Source: an uncultured Clostridia bacterium
Lineage (GTDB): Bacteria > Bacillota > Clostridia > Christensenellales > CAG-314
Direction of reading: 5' to 3'
DNA length: 64,000 nt
Assembly (NCBI GenBank): GCA_947570215.1
Contig: CANOTO010000002.1
Span: 62,001-126,000 of the forward strand
In this document: positions 1-9,242 of the stretch, in pieces
Position numbering within the stretch: the stretch's first letter is position 1
Layout of the letters: each line of letters begins with the position of its first letter
The notes under the pieces: model-generated
The model's database searches: none
What the model was told of the DNA's origin: nothing
The model's input: the letters and a program-made list of their open reading frames with translations, nothing else
Position numbers and translations under genes: made by a program

Positions 1-29
1 CGAAGAATTTTGAATTTCTTCGCTTTTTT
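1..29 (+). terminator. Intrinsic terminator of an upstream gene outside the window
   Basis: A 7-bp stem (CGAAGAA at 1-7 with TTCTTCG at 16-22) is followed by CTTTTTT. It would end a plus-strand transcript entering from the left. Confidence 0.6.
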
Positions 30-88
30 AATTCTCTATGGGAAGTGCGTTTTCCGATAGCCGTTTTTATTTTTTGCGCATTAAGATT

Positions 89-295
89 TTATCTTGCGTG
101 TATAAATAATTCTTCAAAGTGTATTTTCATTAGTAGCGCGATTTTGATTAACGTTATCGATTTGTGTTTACTGTTATTCAAAACCTTATCGTATGTATTT
201 TTCGATATACCGCATTGTTTGCAAAATTCATTTACGGTCGTACCGTTTATTCCTTGGTATATTTTTTTAATCTCGCCGTTTATCTTGCGTTCCAT
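89..295 (-). CDS. Small XRE-family HTH regulator
   Basis: A 68-aa protein made almost entirely of a Cro/C1-type helix-turn-helix, with the pattern EFCKQCGISKNTYDKVLNN followed by ITLIKIALLMKI, the usual helix 2-3 and helix 4-5 signature. The ATG at 295 is chosen because GGGAG lies five bases upstream; an upstream in-frame ATG at 328 has no such site. It is divergent from a second XRE gene at 407, with an inverted repeat between them, so mutual or self-repression is likely (inference). No effector domain is present. The nearest neighbour of possible interest is the TIR-like gene at 683-2026. Confidence 0.75.
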   Translation of the reverse strand: MERKINGEIKKIYQGINGTTVNEFCKQCGISKNTYDKVLNNSKHKSITLIKIALLMKIHFEELFIHAR

Positions 296-350
296 TTTTA
301 CTCCCTTACAGTATTGCTCATTCGGCAATCGAACGGGATAATTGTATTAA

Positions 351-369
351 ATATTCGATTATTGAATAT
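351..369. promoter_or_regulatory. Inverted repeat, probable XRE operator
   Basis: ATATTC (351-356) and GAATAT (364-369) form a perfect 6-bp inverted repeat with a 7-bp spacer, between the two divergent XRE genes. Position and symmetry suggest an operator. The region is AT-rich, so chance is possible. Confidence 0.45.
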
Positions 370-406
370 GTCAAGAAAAAATTCAAAAACAGAATAATAT
401 TTGTGT

Positions 407-613
407 ATGACCTTATTACCGGAAAGAATTAAATATCTACGCCAAAGCAAAGGGCTAACGCAAAAGGAATCGGGAGAAGCGGTGGTCTATGACCAAAGCC
501 GTGTTGCCAAGTGGGAGAGCGGCAAGTTAGAACCGAACTCCGAAGCGTTAATTGCGTTATCTGAATTTTTCTACGTTAGTATCGAATACTTGTTTGGGTT
601 GGAAGACGATTAA
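407..613 (+). CDS. XRE-family HTH transcriptional regulator
   Basis: A 68-aa single-domain Cro/C1 regulator: LPERIKYLRQSKGLTQKESG, then DQSRVAKWESGKLEPN and ALIALSEFFYVSIEYLFG, all canonical XRE features. The ATG at 407 is preceded by no Shine-Dalgarno but by TAATAT at 395-400, so the message may have almost no leader. A TTG at 401 is an alternative. It is divergent from the XRE gene at 89-295 and is followed by a strong terminator. It probably controls itself and/or its divergent partner; no target can be named. Confidence 0.85.
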   Translation: MTLLPERIKYLRQSKGLTQKESGEAVVYDQSRVAKWESGKLEPNSEALIALSEFFYVSIEYLFGLEDD

Positions 614-629
614 CAATAATTGCAATATA

Positions 630-669
630 AAACCGACTGTGCTTTGTTCGCAGTCGGTTTGTTTTTTTT
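630..669 (+). terminator. Intrinsic terminator after XRE gene
   Basis: AAACCGACTG (630-639) pairs perfectly with CAGTCGGTTT (651-660), followed by a run of T (662-669). Confidence 0.85.
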
Positions 670-682
670 GTGTGTAAAAATT

Positions 683-2026
683 TTACGAAAACTTTTTGCG
701 TTGGTTAACTATTTTCTGAACGTACGCGTCCATATTGTTTCGGTTTTCGAAGTGAGATATAAACGCGTCAAGGTCGCTGAGGTACATCATATAATCGAAC
801 GGGTCGATATTTGCCTTGTTGGAGTAATCGAGATATTCTACAAGGCTTAGGTAGTATTCCATCTCGAAGTTGAAGTAAATCTGCGAATCGATTGAGTTGT
901 TGTCGAAGTTCCGAAGCAGGTTTTTGCGCTCTTTAAGCGTTGCTATAAGCCATTCTTCCGATTTTTCCTGTTTTACCACAATGCTTGCGTTGAACATATG
1001 GCGGTAAATATACGCGCGGAACAAACCGATAAGCCCGATTGAGTCGTTGTTCTCTTTGCTGGGTGTGCGATCTTCCAAGCTGACAATAAATCTCAGACAC
1101 ATTTCGCCGTAATATACCACGCGTTCCAAAAGGTACCTGCGCATTTCGTCGTTAACCTTGGGGTTTTGCGCGTACAGCGAGCAGATATACGCAAGATTTT
1201 CCGATACTATCACCCGCGCCCATTCGTCGTACGTGCCGGAGTCGTCGTCCCGTATGTCTTCTACCATATCCTTGCACACCGTAAAGTATTTGCGGAAAGC
1301 GTTATCCGACAGGTACACCAAGTCATTTTCGGCAATAAGACTTACTTGCGCTTCCAAAAACGCGATACTAAGGTTTATCGATTGGTTAAGTTCCGCCGAG
1401 AATTCCGTATTGTGCAGCCGTTTGAATTCTTTAAGCTCGCCAAGCGCCTTTTCTTCGTCTTGATACATAACGGAAGCCTGCATATAAAACATTACGTACT
1501 GCGCCAACTCGTAGTCCGAGCATTTTGAGCCGAGATCGGAGTAGTGTACTTGCAGCATTTCGTGAATCATATATCGGTTGTTTATGAGGAACATTTTGTT
1601 TGTATCCACCGACAGCTTTTGTCTGCCAAGGAAGTACTTGACGATATTCTTTGCGTAGGTATCCGCGTCCGGCGCGTCGACGGCTTCTACGAAAGCGTTG
1701 TCGAAGTCGCTCGGAAGCGTTATGGCGTCCCCTTTGCGTTTAACGCAATGTACTTTTTTCAGTCCGTAGCTGGACGATACGTAACCCAATTCGAAAAACA
1801 GATTGTTACTTATGCCGGAATCGGCTTTGTTTTGGAAAAATACTATTGCCTGATTGCAGTTCTTCATCTGGCGTATAACGGTGTCGCCCACCGACATCAT
1901 TTGCGAATCGTTTGTGTGGTTTCCGCCGACGTAGCAGACGTAATTATGCTCGCCTTCCAATATTGCCTTTACCTTGACTGCTATTTCGTTGTCGCCCGAC
2001 CAAATAAGAAAAATTTTGTCTTTCAT
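683..2026 (-). CDS. TIR-like nucleotide-binding protein (PF10137/CAP12-type) with long C-terminal helical region
   Basis: A 447-aa protein. Residues 4-120 match the TIR-like fold described as PF10137 (CAP12-like): start KIFLIWSGDN, the middle block QAIVFFQNK, the signature NLFFELGY at 75-82 and LPSDFDN near 104-110. In that family the conserved Glu of FELG is the presumed NADase/nucleotide-binding residue (family knowledge). Residues 130-447 look all-helical, with no motif I recognise; a sensor or oligomerisation role is inference. The ATG at 2026 has GGAG upstream. It has a near-perfect promoter of its own and no operon partner, so it is either a solo TIR effector or a stress protein. CBASS partners are absent beside it. 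Confidence 0.7.
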   Translation of the reverse strand: MKDKIFLIWSGDNEIAVKVKAILEGEHNYVCYVGGNHTNDSQMMSVGDTVIRQMKNCNQAIVFFQNKADSGISNNLFFELGYVSSSYGLKKVHCVKRKGDAITLPSDFDNAFVEAVDAPDADTYAKNIVKYFLGRQKLSVDTNKMFLINNRYMIHEMLQVHYSDLGSKCSDYELAQYVMFYMQASVMYQDEEKALGELKEFKRLHNTEFSAELNQSINLSIAFLEAQVSLIAENDLVYLSDNAFRKYFTVCKDMVEDIRDDDSGTYDEWARVIVSENLAYICSLYAQNPKVNDEMRRYLLERVVYYGEMCLRFIVSLEDRTPSKENNDSIGLIGLFRAYIYRHMFNASIVVKQEKSEEWLIATLKERKNLLRNFDNNSIDSQIYFNFEMEYYLSLVEYLDYSNKANIDPFDYMMYLSDLDAFISHFENRNNMDAYVQKIVNQRKKFS

Positions 2027-2057
2027 CGTATTTTCTCCGTTTGCAGATATAAGTAAA

Positions 2058-2086
2058 ATTATATCGGTTTTGTAGAACTTTGTCAA
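2058..2086 (-). promoter_or_regulatory. Consensus sigma-A promoter of the TIR-like gene
   Basis: On the minus strand: TTGACA (2086-2081), a 17-bp spacer and TATAAT (2063-2058). This is a perfect match to the vegetative consensus and implies strong basal expression. Confidence 0.8.
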
Positions 2087-2243
2087 ATATTACTTTACGC
2101 CGCGCGGTCGAATGTGGTAAAATAGTTACGGAAACTTGATGCTTCGTTCGGCTGTTGTAGGTCGTGGTCGGATTGCGTCAAGTCGGCGTGAACGCGGCAC
2201 AAAATGCCGAATATCGGCAAAAAACGGACATTCGGAGAATACT

Positions 2244-2969
2244 ATGAGAGTAATAGTAACTGAAAATTACGATGAAATGAGCAAAATCGTGGCAGAAATG
2301 GTACTAAAAACGGTGCGGGCTAATCCGCGCGCTACGTTGGGACTGGCAACGGGTTCTACGCCGATAGGCTGCTATAAGCTGCTTGCCGAGTTTTGCCGCG
2401 ACAAAAAAATGTCCTTTTCAAAGGTGTCGGCGATAAATCTCGACGAGTACGTGGGGTTGGATAAAGACGACGTTCAAAGCTATGCTTACTTTATGCGACG
2501 GCATTTGTTCGACAACGTAGACATAAACGAGGACAACACCTTTATACCCGACGGTACCGCCGCTTCGCTTACGGACGAGTGCGAACGCTATGCCAATCTA
2601 CTGCAAAACTATCGGCGCGATCTGCAAATATTGGGTTTGGGCAGTAACGGACACATAGGCTTTAACGAGCCGAATACCCCTTTCGATTCCGTTACGCACG
2701 TGGTGGACTTGACGCCCGATACCATTGCGGATAATTCCAGACTGTTCGACGACGTGTCCGACGTGCCTACTCGGGCGATAACTATGGGCATATCGGAGAT
2801 TATGAAGGCGAACAAGATCGTCGTTCTTGCAAGCGGGTCGGGCAAGGCGCGAGCTGTTTACAATATGGTCCGCGGAGGAATCACCGCCGCATGTCCCGCA
2901 AGCGTGCTTCGGCGTCACCCCGACTGCACGGCGGTATTGGACAAAAGCGCGGCGGCGCTGCTTGATTGA
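2244..2969 (+). CDS. nagB: Glucosamine-6-phosphate deaminase
   Basis: 241 aa, the normal NagB length. It converts glucosamine-6-phosphate to fructose-6-phosphate and ammonia, in amino-sugar catabolism in the cytosol. Diagnostic segments are LGLATGSTPIGCYKLLAE, INLDEYVGL (with the catalytic Asp), LGLGSNGHIGFNEP (with the active-site His) and a C-terminal CTAVLDKSAA. The ATG at 2244 is chosen because GGAG sits 8 bases upstream and the family starts there; the longer reading from 2136 has no support. It appears to be monocistronic, with its own terminator at 3057. The adjacent manA, pgi and GH genes further along fit a sugar-catabolising lifestyle. Confidence 0.95.
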   Translation: MRVIVTENYDEMSKIVAEMVLKTVRANPRATLGLATGSTPIGCYKLLAEFCRDKKMSFSKVSAINLDEYVGLDKDDVQSYAYFMRRHLFDNVDINEDNTFIPDGTAASLTDECERYANLLQNYRRDLQILGLGSNGHIGFNEPNTPFDSVTHVVDLTPDTIADNSRLFDDVSDVPTRAITMGISEIMKANKIVVLASGSGKARAVYNMVRGGITAACPASVLRRHPDCTAVLDKSAAALLD

Positions 2970-3056
2970 GCACTGCGTTATTTTGCAAATGTATATTTAT
3001 GCATGAGCGTTGTATAAATATGCGTACTGTTTATAATTATACAATTTTCTGTGTAT

Positions 3057-3090
3057 GGACAAATCTAACGGGCGATTTGTCCTATTTTTT
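3057..3090 (+). terminator. Intrinsic terminator of nagB
   Basis: GGACAAAT (3057-3064) pairs with ATTTGTCC (3075-3082), followed by TATTTTTT. Confidence 0.8.
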
Positions 3091-3113
3091 GTGAATAAAT
3101 ATAAAACATACGC

Positions 3114-3142
3114 TTGATTTCGCAGTGCCGATATGATATAAT
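3114..3142 (+). promoter_or_regulatory. Promoter of parE
   Basis: TTGATT (3114-3119), a 17-bp spacer and TATAAT (3137-3142), about 155 bases before the ATG. Confidence 0.7.
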
Positions 3143-3299
3143 TTTAATATAATAAGGCGAATATTTGCGACGCGTTTCGACAATAATTTTTACGCGCGGC
3201 GGTATCGCCCGGCCGTACGAAAATTCAACTCTTGGCGGTTGGATTGCAGCGTGCGGCTCTAACGCAAGACAAATCATTTCGAAGGAGCAGTAATACAGT

Positions 3300-5264
3300 A
3301 TGGGTAAATCTTACGAAGCGAAGGACATACAGGTTTTGGAAGGTCTGGACGCCGTGCGTATGCGCCCCGGTATGTACATAGGTACTACGGGCGTTAAGGG
3401 GCTTCATCACCTTTTGTGGGAAATAGTGGACAACGCCGTAGACGAAGCTACCAACGGTTTTGCCGACAGAATAGAGATTACTCTGCACAAGGACGAAAGC
3501 GTAACCGTAACGGATAACGGGCGCGGCATACCTGTCGACGAACACCCTCAGTTAAAAATTTCCGGCGTAGAAGTAGTATTTACGCAGCTGCACGCCGGCG
3601 GCAAATTCAATAATGACAATTATGCCTTTTCGGGCGGACTGCACGGCGTCGGCGCAAGCGTAACCAACGCGCTTTCTTCTTGGCTTACTGTTAACGTTTG
3701 CAAGGAAGGCAGCGAATACGTTCAGCATTTCCACAGCCCTGCCGACCCCGAAACGGGCAAGATTCGCAGCGGCGTACCCAAGGATAAGCTGACGAAGATA
3801 GGCCCTACCGACAAGCACGGTTCTACCATAACTTTCCTTGCGGATAATCGGGTTTTCAAAAATATACAAATGGACCGCGAAGTAATACACAAGCGTGTCA
3901 AGGAGCTTGCTTTCCTTAACAAGGGTATAACGTTTGTTTTGACGGACGAACGCGCGTACAACGACGACGGCGATACTTTTTCCGAGTCCTTCTGCTACGA
4001 AGGCGGGTTGAGAGATTTCGTGCTGTATCTAAACGAGAATAAAGCTCCGCTGCATTTGTCGCCTATGTATTGGTCGGGCAAAAACGACGTTTTGGAATTG
4101 GAATTTGCCTTCCAGTACACGTCCAACTATACGGAGAACTTCATTTCATACGTCAACAATATCCCGACAGGCGAAGGCGGTATGCACGAAACGGGACTAA
4201 AAACCGCTATGACCAAGGTTATGAACGATTATGCCCGTTCTAAGAACCTATTAAAAGCCAAGGAAGACAACCTCATCGGCGAAGACTTCCGCGAAGGCAT
4301 AACGCTTGTTATGTCCGTCAAGATGGCAAACGTTCAGTTCGAAGGGCAAACCAAAACCAAGCTCGGCAACGTGGAAGCGCGTATAGCCTGCGAAGCGTTG
4401 GGCGTCGAAGCGTTAACCAGTTTGTTACAGTCGGACGGCGCTACTGCGGAAACGATAATCAAGAAGTCCATCGCTTCGGCAAAGGTGCGCGAAGCCGCGC
4501 GCAAAGCCAAGGAAGTCACTCGTCAAAAGAACAGTATATTCAATTCCACGTTGGTAGGCAAGCTTGCAAGCTGCACGGGGCGCGACGCCGGCAAAAATGA
4601 GCTGTTCATCGTCGAAGGCGATTCCGCGGGCGGCTCGGCAAAACAAGCGCGCAACCGCCGTTTTCAGGCTATTTTGCCCCTGCGCGGTAAACCGCTTAAC
4701 GCCGAACGCAAGCGTATCGACCAAGTGCTTGCCAACGAAGAGATACGTTCGCTCATTTCCGCTTTGGATACGGGTATCGGCGAAGAAGACTTCAACATAG
4801 ACGATCTCAAATACGACAAGATAATAATTTTATCCGACGCCGACCAAGACGGCGCGCACATACGGGCGATTTTGCTTACCTTCTTTTTCCGTTATATGCG
4901 CGAGCTTATCACCGACGGACACGTCTATATCGGTATGCCTCCGCTGTACAAGGTATCCAAGAAGGACAAGGTTCGCTACGCCTATGACGACTACGAACTG
5001 CAAGAGCTTGTGTCGGAATTCGGCCGCGGCTACGACCTGCAACGCTACAAGGGCTTGGGCGAAATGAACGCCGAGCAGCTGTGGGAAACTACTATGAACC
5101 CCGAAACGCGTACTCTTATGCGCGTTACTATCGAGAACATTTCCGAAGCCGAACGTATGGTAACTACCCTTATGGGCGACCAAATAGATGCGCGCAAGGC
5201 GTACATTACTGACAATGCGGATTTCAACAAGGATAAGGACGCCGTTTTCGACGAACTCGTTTGA
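3300..5264 (+). CDS. parE: Type IIA DNA topoisomerase subunit B (ParE/GyrB)
   Basis: 654 aa, the usual ParE/short-GyrB length. It is the ATPase subunit of topoisomerase IV or gyrase. The GHKL ATP site is EIVDNAVDEA with DNGRGIPV and GGLHGVGASVTNALS. The Toprim signature EGDSAGGSAKQARNRRFQ and SDADQDGAHI carry the Mg-binding acidic residues, and the C-terminal QRYKGLGEMNAEQLWETTM is typical. GAAGGAGCA precedes the ATG. It is followed 238 bases later by the subunit A gene. Calling it ParE rather than GyrB rests on the partner, whose GyrA box is degenerate; a second gyrase pair elsewhere in the genome is expected but not visible here. Confidence 0.9.
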   Translation: MGKSYEAKDIQVLEGLDAVRMRPGMYIGTTGVKGLHHLLWEIVDNAVDEATNGFADRIEITLHKDESVTVTDNGRGIPVDEHPQLKISGVEVVFTQLHAGGKFNNDNYAFSGGLHGVGASVTNALSSWLTVNVCKEGSEYVQHFHSPADPETGKIRSGVPKDKLTKIGPTDKHGSTITFLADNRVFKNIQMDREVIHKRVKELAFLNKGITFVLTDERAYNDDGDTFSESFCYEGGLRDFVLYLNENKAPLHLSPMYWSGKNDVLELEFAFQYTSNYTENFISYVNNIPTGEGGMHETGLKTAMTKVMNDYARSKNLLKAKEDNLIGEDFREGITLVMSVKMANVQFEGQTKTKLGNVEARIACEALGVEALTSLLQSDGATAETIIKKSIASAKVREAARKAKEVTRQKNSIFNSTLVGKLASCTGRDAGKNELFIVEGDSAGGSAKQARNRRFQAILPLRGKPLNAERKRIDQVLANEEIRSLISALDTGIGEEDFNIDDLKYDKIIILSDADQDGAHIRAILLTFFFRYMRELITDGHVYIGMPPLYKVSKKDKVRYAYDDYELQELVSEFGRGYDLQRYKGLGEMNAEQLWETTMNPETRTLMRVTIENISEAERMVTTLMGDQIDARKAYITDNADFNKDKDAVFDELV

Positions 5265-5502
5265 CGGCGGAGAATGGCGCGTCTACCGCGTTAAATCAGT
5301 CATTTAAGAATAGTTAACTCCTTCGCATTCGGCTTGTTTGCCTTGTATCCGCAACCCTTCTCCTCCGTCAAACGGGTCGGTTGAAATTGTTAAAGTCACT
5401 CGACCGTCTATTATATGTCACTTAGACCAAGCGACGTAGGAGCGCGCGGAGAAGTTTCGGGCGACAGCCGCGCAGTTTTATATGTAATAAAGGAAAACAC
5501 CA
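5265..5502. other. parE-parC intergenic region
   Basis: 238 bases containing one copy of a repeat also found after parC (5314-5370) and the subunit A ribosome site. No clear terminator is seen, so co-transcription is likely. Confidence 0.5.
5314..5370. repeat. Intergenic repeat copy A (after parE)
   Basis: This 57-bp segment aligns to 8276-8332 after parC, including 33 identical bases (5330-5362 and 8292-8324). It lies in non-coding DNA both times. Confidence 0.75.
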
Positions 5503-7989
5503 ATGAAGCAACTTGACATTTTTGATTTGGAACACAACGAAATAGAAAAGATGGAAGACGGCAGTAACCTTCTTACCAAACCTATGGAAGTGGTTATGCA
5601 CGAATCCATGATGCCCTATGCCGAGCACGTAATTCTCGACCGCGCTTTGCCGCGCGTAGAAGACGGCTTGAAGCCCGTTCAGCGGCGTATACTGTATTCT
5701 ATGTACGAGCAGGGCAACACGGCGGACAAGCCCACGCGCAAGTCGGCGCGTATCGTCGGCGACTGCATGGGTCGTTATCACCCGCACGGCGATTCGTCCA
5801 TCTACGACGCAATGGTGCGTATGGCTCAGCCCTTTTCAATGAACGTGCCTTTGATTATCGGTCAAGGCAACTTCGGCAATGTGGACGGCGACGGCGCTGC
5901 GGCTATGCGTTATACCGAAGCCAAGCTTTCTCCCGTGGCTATAGAGCTATTGCGGGATATCGAAAAGGATACTGTGCGTTGGAGCCGCAACTTCGACGAT
6001 ACCACCAAGGAACCGGATATGCTCCCCGGTCGCTTTCCCAACCTGTTGGTTAACGGCGCAACGGGCATAGCGGTAGGTCTTGCAACCAATATACCGCCCC
6101 ATAACTTTGCGGAGGTTATCGACGGCGTAATTGCGTTTATAGAAAACAAAAACATAACGCTAAACGCAATGATGAAAATAATCAAAGGTCCGGACTTCCC
6201 CACGGGCGGACACGTTATCCCCGGCGAAGGATTGCTTCAAGCGTACGAAACGGGTAAGGGCAAGATAATTATCCGCGCCAAAATGCACATAGAAGTGGCT
6301 TCCGGCGACAGACGCAATATCGTAATAACGGAAATTCCCTACGGACTCAACAAAGCCGACCTGCTTGTAAAAATAGCGGGGTTAAAGGATGAAAAGAAGG
6401 ATATTTTCCAAGGCATATCGGAGATTGTGGACGAAAGCGACAAGGAAGGTATGCGCGCGGTTATCAAACTGCGTAAGGATTGCGACATAGACAAAATTAT
6501 TAAAAATCTGCTCAAATATTCGCAGCTGCAAATGTCCTACGGAATAAATATGGTAGCAATTGCCGACGGCAAGCCTCAGCTTATGGGCTTGTTGGATATC
6601 ATTGCCTACTACGTTTCCTATCAGCGCGACGTAATTCTTCGCCGCAGCAAGTACGAGCTGGAAGAAGCCAAGGAGCGCGCTCACATAGTCAGGGGGCTTG
6701 TAATCGCCGTCCAAAATATCGACGAAGTTATTCAAATTATCAAGAACGCATCGTCCACAACGGACGCGAAAAACAAGCTGCGGCTGGCATTCGATTTGTC
6801 CGACAGACAGGCGCAGGCGATACTTGATTTACGTTTGGCGCGCATAACCAAGTTGGAAGTAAACAAGTTAATGAACGAATTGCAGGAACTTGAACGCACA
6901 ATCGCCCGTCTTAACGTAATAATCAACAGCAAGCGCGAGCAAATGGAGCTTATCAAGTCGGAGCTGTCCGCCTTAAAACGCAACTACAAAACTCCGCGCC
7001 GTTCGGAAATAAACAAAACACTCGAAGACGCGGTAATCCCCAGCGAAACGGACGAAAAACCCGTCGAAAGCGTGGTTGTGGGTGTTGCCAGCGACTACAC
7101 AATCAAGAAGATTCCCGTCAAAAACTTCAACCTGTCCAACAAGGACGTTGTCGGCGCGTCTTCGTCGGAAGTGCTGACTTGCGCAATCGAGACCAAGACG
7201 GACGGACAGGTTATGTTTTTCAGTAATTTAGGCAACTGTCTGCGTATGACTGTCGGCGATATGCCCGAAATCCGCTACCGCGACAACGGCGTAACGCTTT
7301 CGCAGCTGTTCCCCGAAGCGCAGAAGGGCGAAACTCCCGTTTCGGCTTTTGTCTTGAGTAAGGACGCCGAACCGCAGGGTGAGTTGCTTATCTACACCCG
7401 TCAGGGGCTTATCAAGCGCTCGGAATGGAAGGAGTACCAGCTGTTAAAGCAGGTGTTCCAAGGCTACAAGGGCAAGGACGGCGACGAAGTGTTCAAGGTG
7501 GAAGCCGTCCGTCCCGATACGGATATCTTCTACGTAACCAACCGCGGCGGATGTACGCGCTTCGACGTAAGCGAAATACCCCTTCAAGGTCGAGTTGCAG
7601 GCGGCGTGCGCTGCATCAATCTTGCCGACGACGAGTACGTTGTGTTTGCCGGTCAGGTAGACAAGGACAAGGGCGAAGCGCTTATGATAACCAACAAAGG
7701 CTTCCTAAAACGCCTGCCCATAACGGAGATCACCAAGCACGCGCGTAACTGCAAGGGCGCAAAGGGCACGGAGTTCGGCGTAAACGGCAGTTCGATAGTG
7801 TATGCAAATTACGTAAACGACGTTCATTACAAGGTGGCTATCTACGACAAAGCCAACGTGTGCGTGGTGGACACGGCGGAAGTATCCGTCGAGAACAAGA
7901 ACAACAAGGGCAAGCTTCCCAAGGGTAAGCGCGGCGGCATAGCGGTGGAAAAGGTTATCGCCTTCAAGTCTGCCGCCGACAAATCCTGA
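5503..7989 (+). CDS. parC: Type IIA DNA topoisomerase subunit A (ParC/GyrA)
   Basis: 828 aa. It is the DNA cleavage-religation subunit that pairs with the preceding ATPase subunit. The start [20 protein letters not shown] is diagnostic. The quinolone-region stretch [10 protein letters not shown] has wild-type Ser98 and Asp102 (GyrA 83/87 equivalents), and the catalytic Tyr137 lies in [13 protein letters not shown] coiled coil occupies about 450-490. In the C-terminal propeller the place of the gyrase box QRRGGKG reads QGYKGKDG, so negative supercoiling by wrapping is unlikely and topoisomerase IV function is favoured (inference from family knowledge). The ATG follows AAAGGAAA. No frameshift or truncation is seen. 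Confidence 0.9.
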   Translation: MKQLDIFDLEHNEIEKMEDGSNLLTKPMEVVMHESMMPYAEHVILDRALPRVEDGLKPVQRRILYSMYEQGNTADKPTRKSARIVGDCMGRYHPHGDSSIYDAMVRMAQPFSMNVPLIIGQGNFGNVDGDGAAAMRYTEAKLSPVAIELLRDIEKDTVRWSRNFDDTTKEPDMLPGRFPNLLVNGATGIAVGLATNIPPHNFAEVIDGVIAFIENKNITLNAMMKIIKGPDFPTGGHVIPGEGLLQAYETGKGKIIIRAKMHIEVASGDRRNIVITEIPYGLNKADLLVKIAGLKDEKKDIFQGISEIVDESDKEGMRAVIKLRKDCDIDKIIKNLLKYSQLQMSYGINMVAIADGKPQLMGLLDIIAYYVSYQRDVILRRSKYELEEAKERAHIVRGLVIAVQNIDEVIQIIKNASSTTDAKNKLRLAFDLSDRQAQAILDLRLARITKLEVNKLMNELQELERTIARLNVIINSKREQMELIKSELSALKRNYKTPRRSEINKTLEDAVIPSETDEKPVESVVVGVASDYTIKKIPVKNFNLSNKDVVGASSSEVLTCAIETKTDGQVMFFSNLGNCLRMTVGDMPEIRYRDNGVTLSQLFPEAQKGETPVSAFVLSKDAEPQGELLIYTRQGLIKRSEWKEYQLLKQVFQGYKGKDGDEVFKVEAVRPDTDIFYVTNRGGCTRFDVSEIPLQGRVAGGVRCINLADDEYVVFAGQVDKDKGEALMITNKGFLKRLPITEITKHARNCKGAKGTEFGVNGSSIVYANYVNDVHYKVAIYDKANVCVVDTAEVSVENKNNKGKLPKGKRGGIAVEKVIAFKSAADKS

Positions 7990-8101
7990 CGGCGTATAAA
8001 CGTCGCAATGCTGTGTTGCGCTTACGTTTTCGCTCAGTCGTGTACGGTTTAGCACACTCGTATCGCGAAATCCGCGCCCGCCTTGCCTTGCTCGTTTCTC
8101 C

Positions 8102-8130
8102 GCCGTCAGGAATAGTCGTTCGCGGGTAAC
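8102..8130. repeat. 29-bp direct repeat, copy 1
   Basis: Matches 8326-8354 at 27 of 29 positions; both begin GCCGTCAGGA and end GGGTAAC. Confidence 0.7.
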
Positions 8131-8275
8131 ACTTTTGACTTCGATTCGCTACGCTCAAAGGCGCAAAAGCGGAACACACTCGCTCCCGTTGTTGGCTGGT
8201 AGACAATATGTCCTTAGCCGAGCAAGTCAAAGACTTGCGAACGCCACGGAGCGATAGCGAAGGATTTACGCCAAG

Positions 8276-8354
8276 TAAACTCCCTTGCGTACGGCTTGTT
8301 TGCCTTGTATCCGCAACCCTTCTCTGCCGTCAGGATTAGTCGTTCGTGGGTAAC
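8276..8354. repeat. Intergenic repeat copy B plus 29-bp repeat copy 2
   Basis: 8276-8332 matches 5314-5370, and 8326-8354 matches 8102-8130. The two repeat families are joined here just upstream of the barstar-like gene. Confidence 0.7.
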
Positions 8355-8358
8355 GATT

Positions 8359-8679
8359 ATGCAAAAAGTAATAATAGACAAAAACAAGTGCGAAAGCTAC
8401 AAAACCTTTTACGAAATAATCTATACGGAGTTGGAAGGAAAACTAATTCCCGATTGGGAAGAATACGACAATTTGCATTACAATGCGGATTTGCTTGACG
8501 AATTTTTGTGGTATGCCTACGACGATATCGGTTTCGAATTCGTAATGATGAACTTTGATATTGACAGATTGACTAATCTCAAAACGTACGACGATTACGA
8601 ATGGAAGTTGATCTTCGAAGTTCTAAGGAGCTTTACCGAAAAATATCCCAAAAACAAGTTGACGATTGTAAACGAATAA
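8359..8679 (+). CDS. Barstar-like protein (RNase inhibitor family)
   Basis: 106 aa, slightly longer than classic barstar (about 90). The start MQKVIIDKNKCESYKTFYEI, the acidic mid-section with NADLLDEFLWY and the C-terminal strand KLTIVNE fit the barstar fold (PF01337-type), in which the acidic face binds barnase-like nucleases. I see no nuclease gene beside it, so it would be an orphan immunity protein or regulator (inference). The ATG at 8359 is the first Met giving a family-like N-terminus. The ribosome site is weak (GTGGG). A 13-bp stem terminator follows. Confidence 0.55.
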   Translation: MQKVIIDKNKCESYKTFYEIIYTELEGKLIPDWEEYDNLHYNADLLDEFLWYAYDDIGFEFVMMNFDIDRLTNLKTYDDYEWKLIFEVLRSFTEKYPKNKLTIVNE

Positions 8680-8712
8680 TTCGAAAAGTAAATCGGCTCC
8701 AAAATCAATACA

Positions 8713-8752
8713 AAAGTCCTGCCGCAGTTATAAAAGCGGCAGGACTTTATTG
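8713..8752 (+). terminator. Intrinsic terminator of the barstar-like gene
   Basis: AAAGTCCTGCCGC (8713-8725) pairs perfectly with GCGGCAGGACTTT (8736-8748), followed by ATTGTTT. The 3' neighbour is the minus-strand remnant at 8776, so it may serve both strands. Confidence 0.8.
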
Positions 8753-8775
8753 TTTAATATGAAGTTACCAATTTG

Positions 8776-8976
8776 TTAATTCTTTTTGTATTCGTCTACG
8801 CACAGTATATCGTTCGCATCCGCGCCGATTATCGCGCATAGGTTTGCAAGCGTGTCTAACGCAGGCATTTTGTATTTGATTGCAAAGATGACGAAGTATT
8901 TCAAACGAGCGAAAAGTCCAGTGAAACGAAACCTTATCGTATGCCACGGTAAGTTTTTAGTATTGAAATTTGTCAA
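8776..8976 (-). pseudogene. Decayed duplicate of the neighbouring XRE regulator
   Basis: The last 32 residues (KMPALDTLANLCAIIGADAN and onward to KKN) are nearly the same as the C-terminus of the XRE protein encoded at 8973-9197, with GADANDILCV identical. The N-terminal part no longer resembles an HTH and lacks a ribosome site. The two genes are head to tail, so this is most simply a tandem duplication whose 5' half has been lost or scrambled. Confidence 0.7.
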
Positions 8977-9197
8977 TCTTTTTTGAATTCATTAACACAC
9001 AGTATATCGTTTGCATCGGCGCCGGTTATTGCGCAAATGTTTGCTAACATACTTAATGTTGGCATTTTATCGCCGATTACATAGTGTGAAACCGTTCCCG
9101 AACTTACGCCTAAACGGCGCGCCAATTCGGTTTGTGTCATTCCGCTGTGTTTTATTAAATCTTTTATTTTGAGTTTAATTTGTGCATTGTTTATCAT
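8973..9197 (-). CDS. XRE-family HTH regulator
   Basis: 74 aa: LKIKDLIKHSGMTQTELARR, then SSGTVSHYVIGDKMP and LSMLANICAITG, a complete Cro/C1 HTH. The ATG at 9197 has AGGAGA upstream. It is divergent from a small gene at 9314 whose promoter is covered by a 45-bp dyad. This geometry is that of a repressor and its regulated partner (inference). Its 3' end overlaps the decayed copy of itself by four bases. Confidence 0.85.
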   Translation of the reverse strand: MINNAQIKLKIKDLIKHSGMTQTELARRLGVSSGTVSHYVIGDKMPTLSMLANICAITGADANDILCVNEFKKD

Positions 9198-9242
9198 TTT
9201 TAATCTCCTAAAATTATTTTAACATAATAGTTAAAAAAATAC

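Larger units (their letters stand above)
2970..3299. other. Intergenic region nagB-parE
   Basis: 330 bases without a gene. It holds the nagB terminator (3057-3090), the parE promoter (3114-3142) and a leader of about 150 bases in which I see no conserved RNA motif. Confidence 0.6.
7990..8358. other. Repeat-rich intergenic region after parC
   Basis: 369 bases with no convincing gene. A 29-bp sequence occurs twice (8102-8130 and 8326-8354, two mismatches). The second copy abuts the repeat shared with the parE downstream region. The segment TATGTCCTTAGCCGAG (near 8208) recurs at about 34300. This looks like decayed dispersed non-coding repeats. Confidence 0.55.

Noticed and set aside
8359..8757. 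Barnase-barstar toxin pair
   Set aside because: Only the barstar-like half is present; no ribonuclease gene lies next to it.
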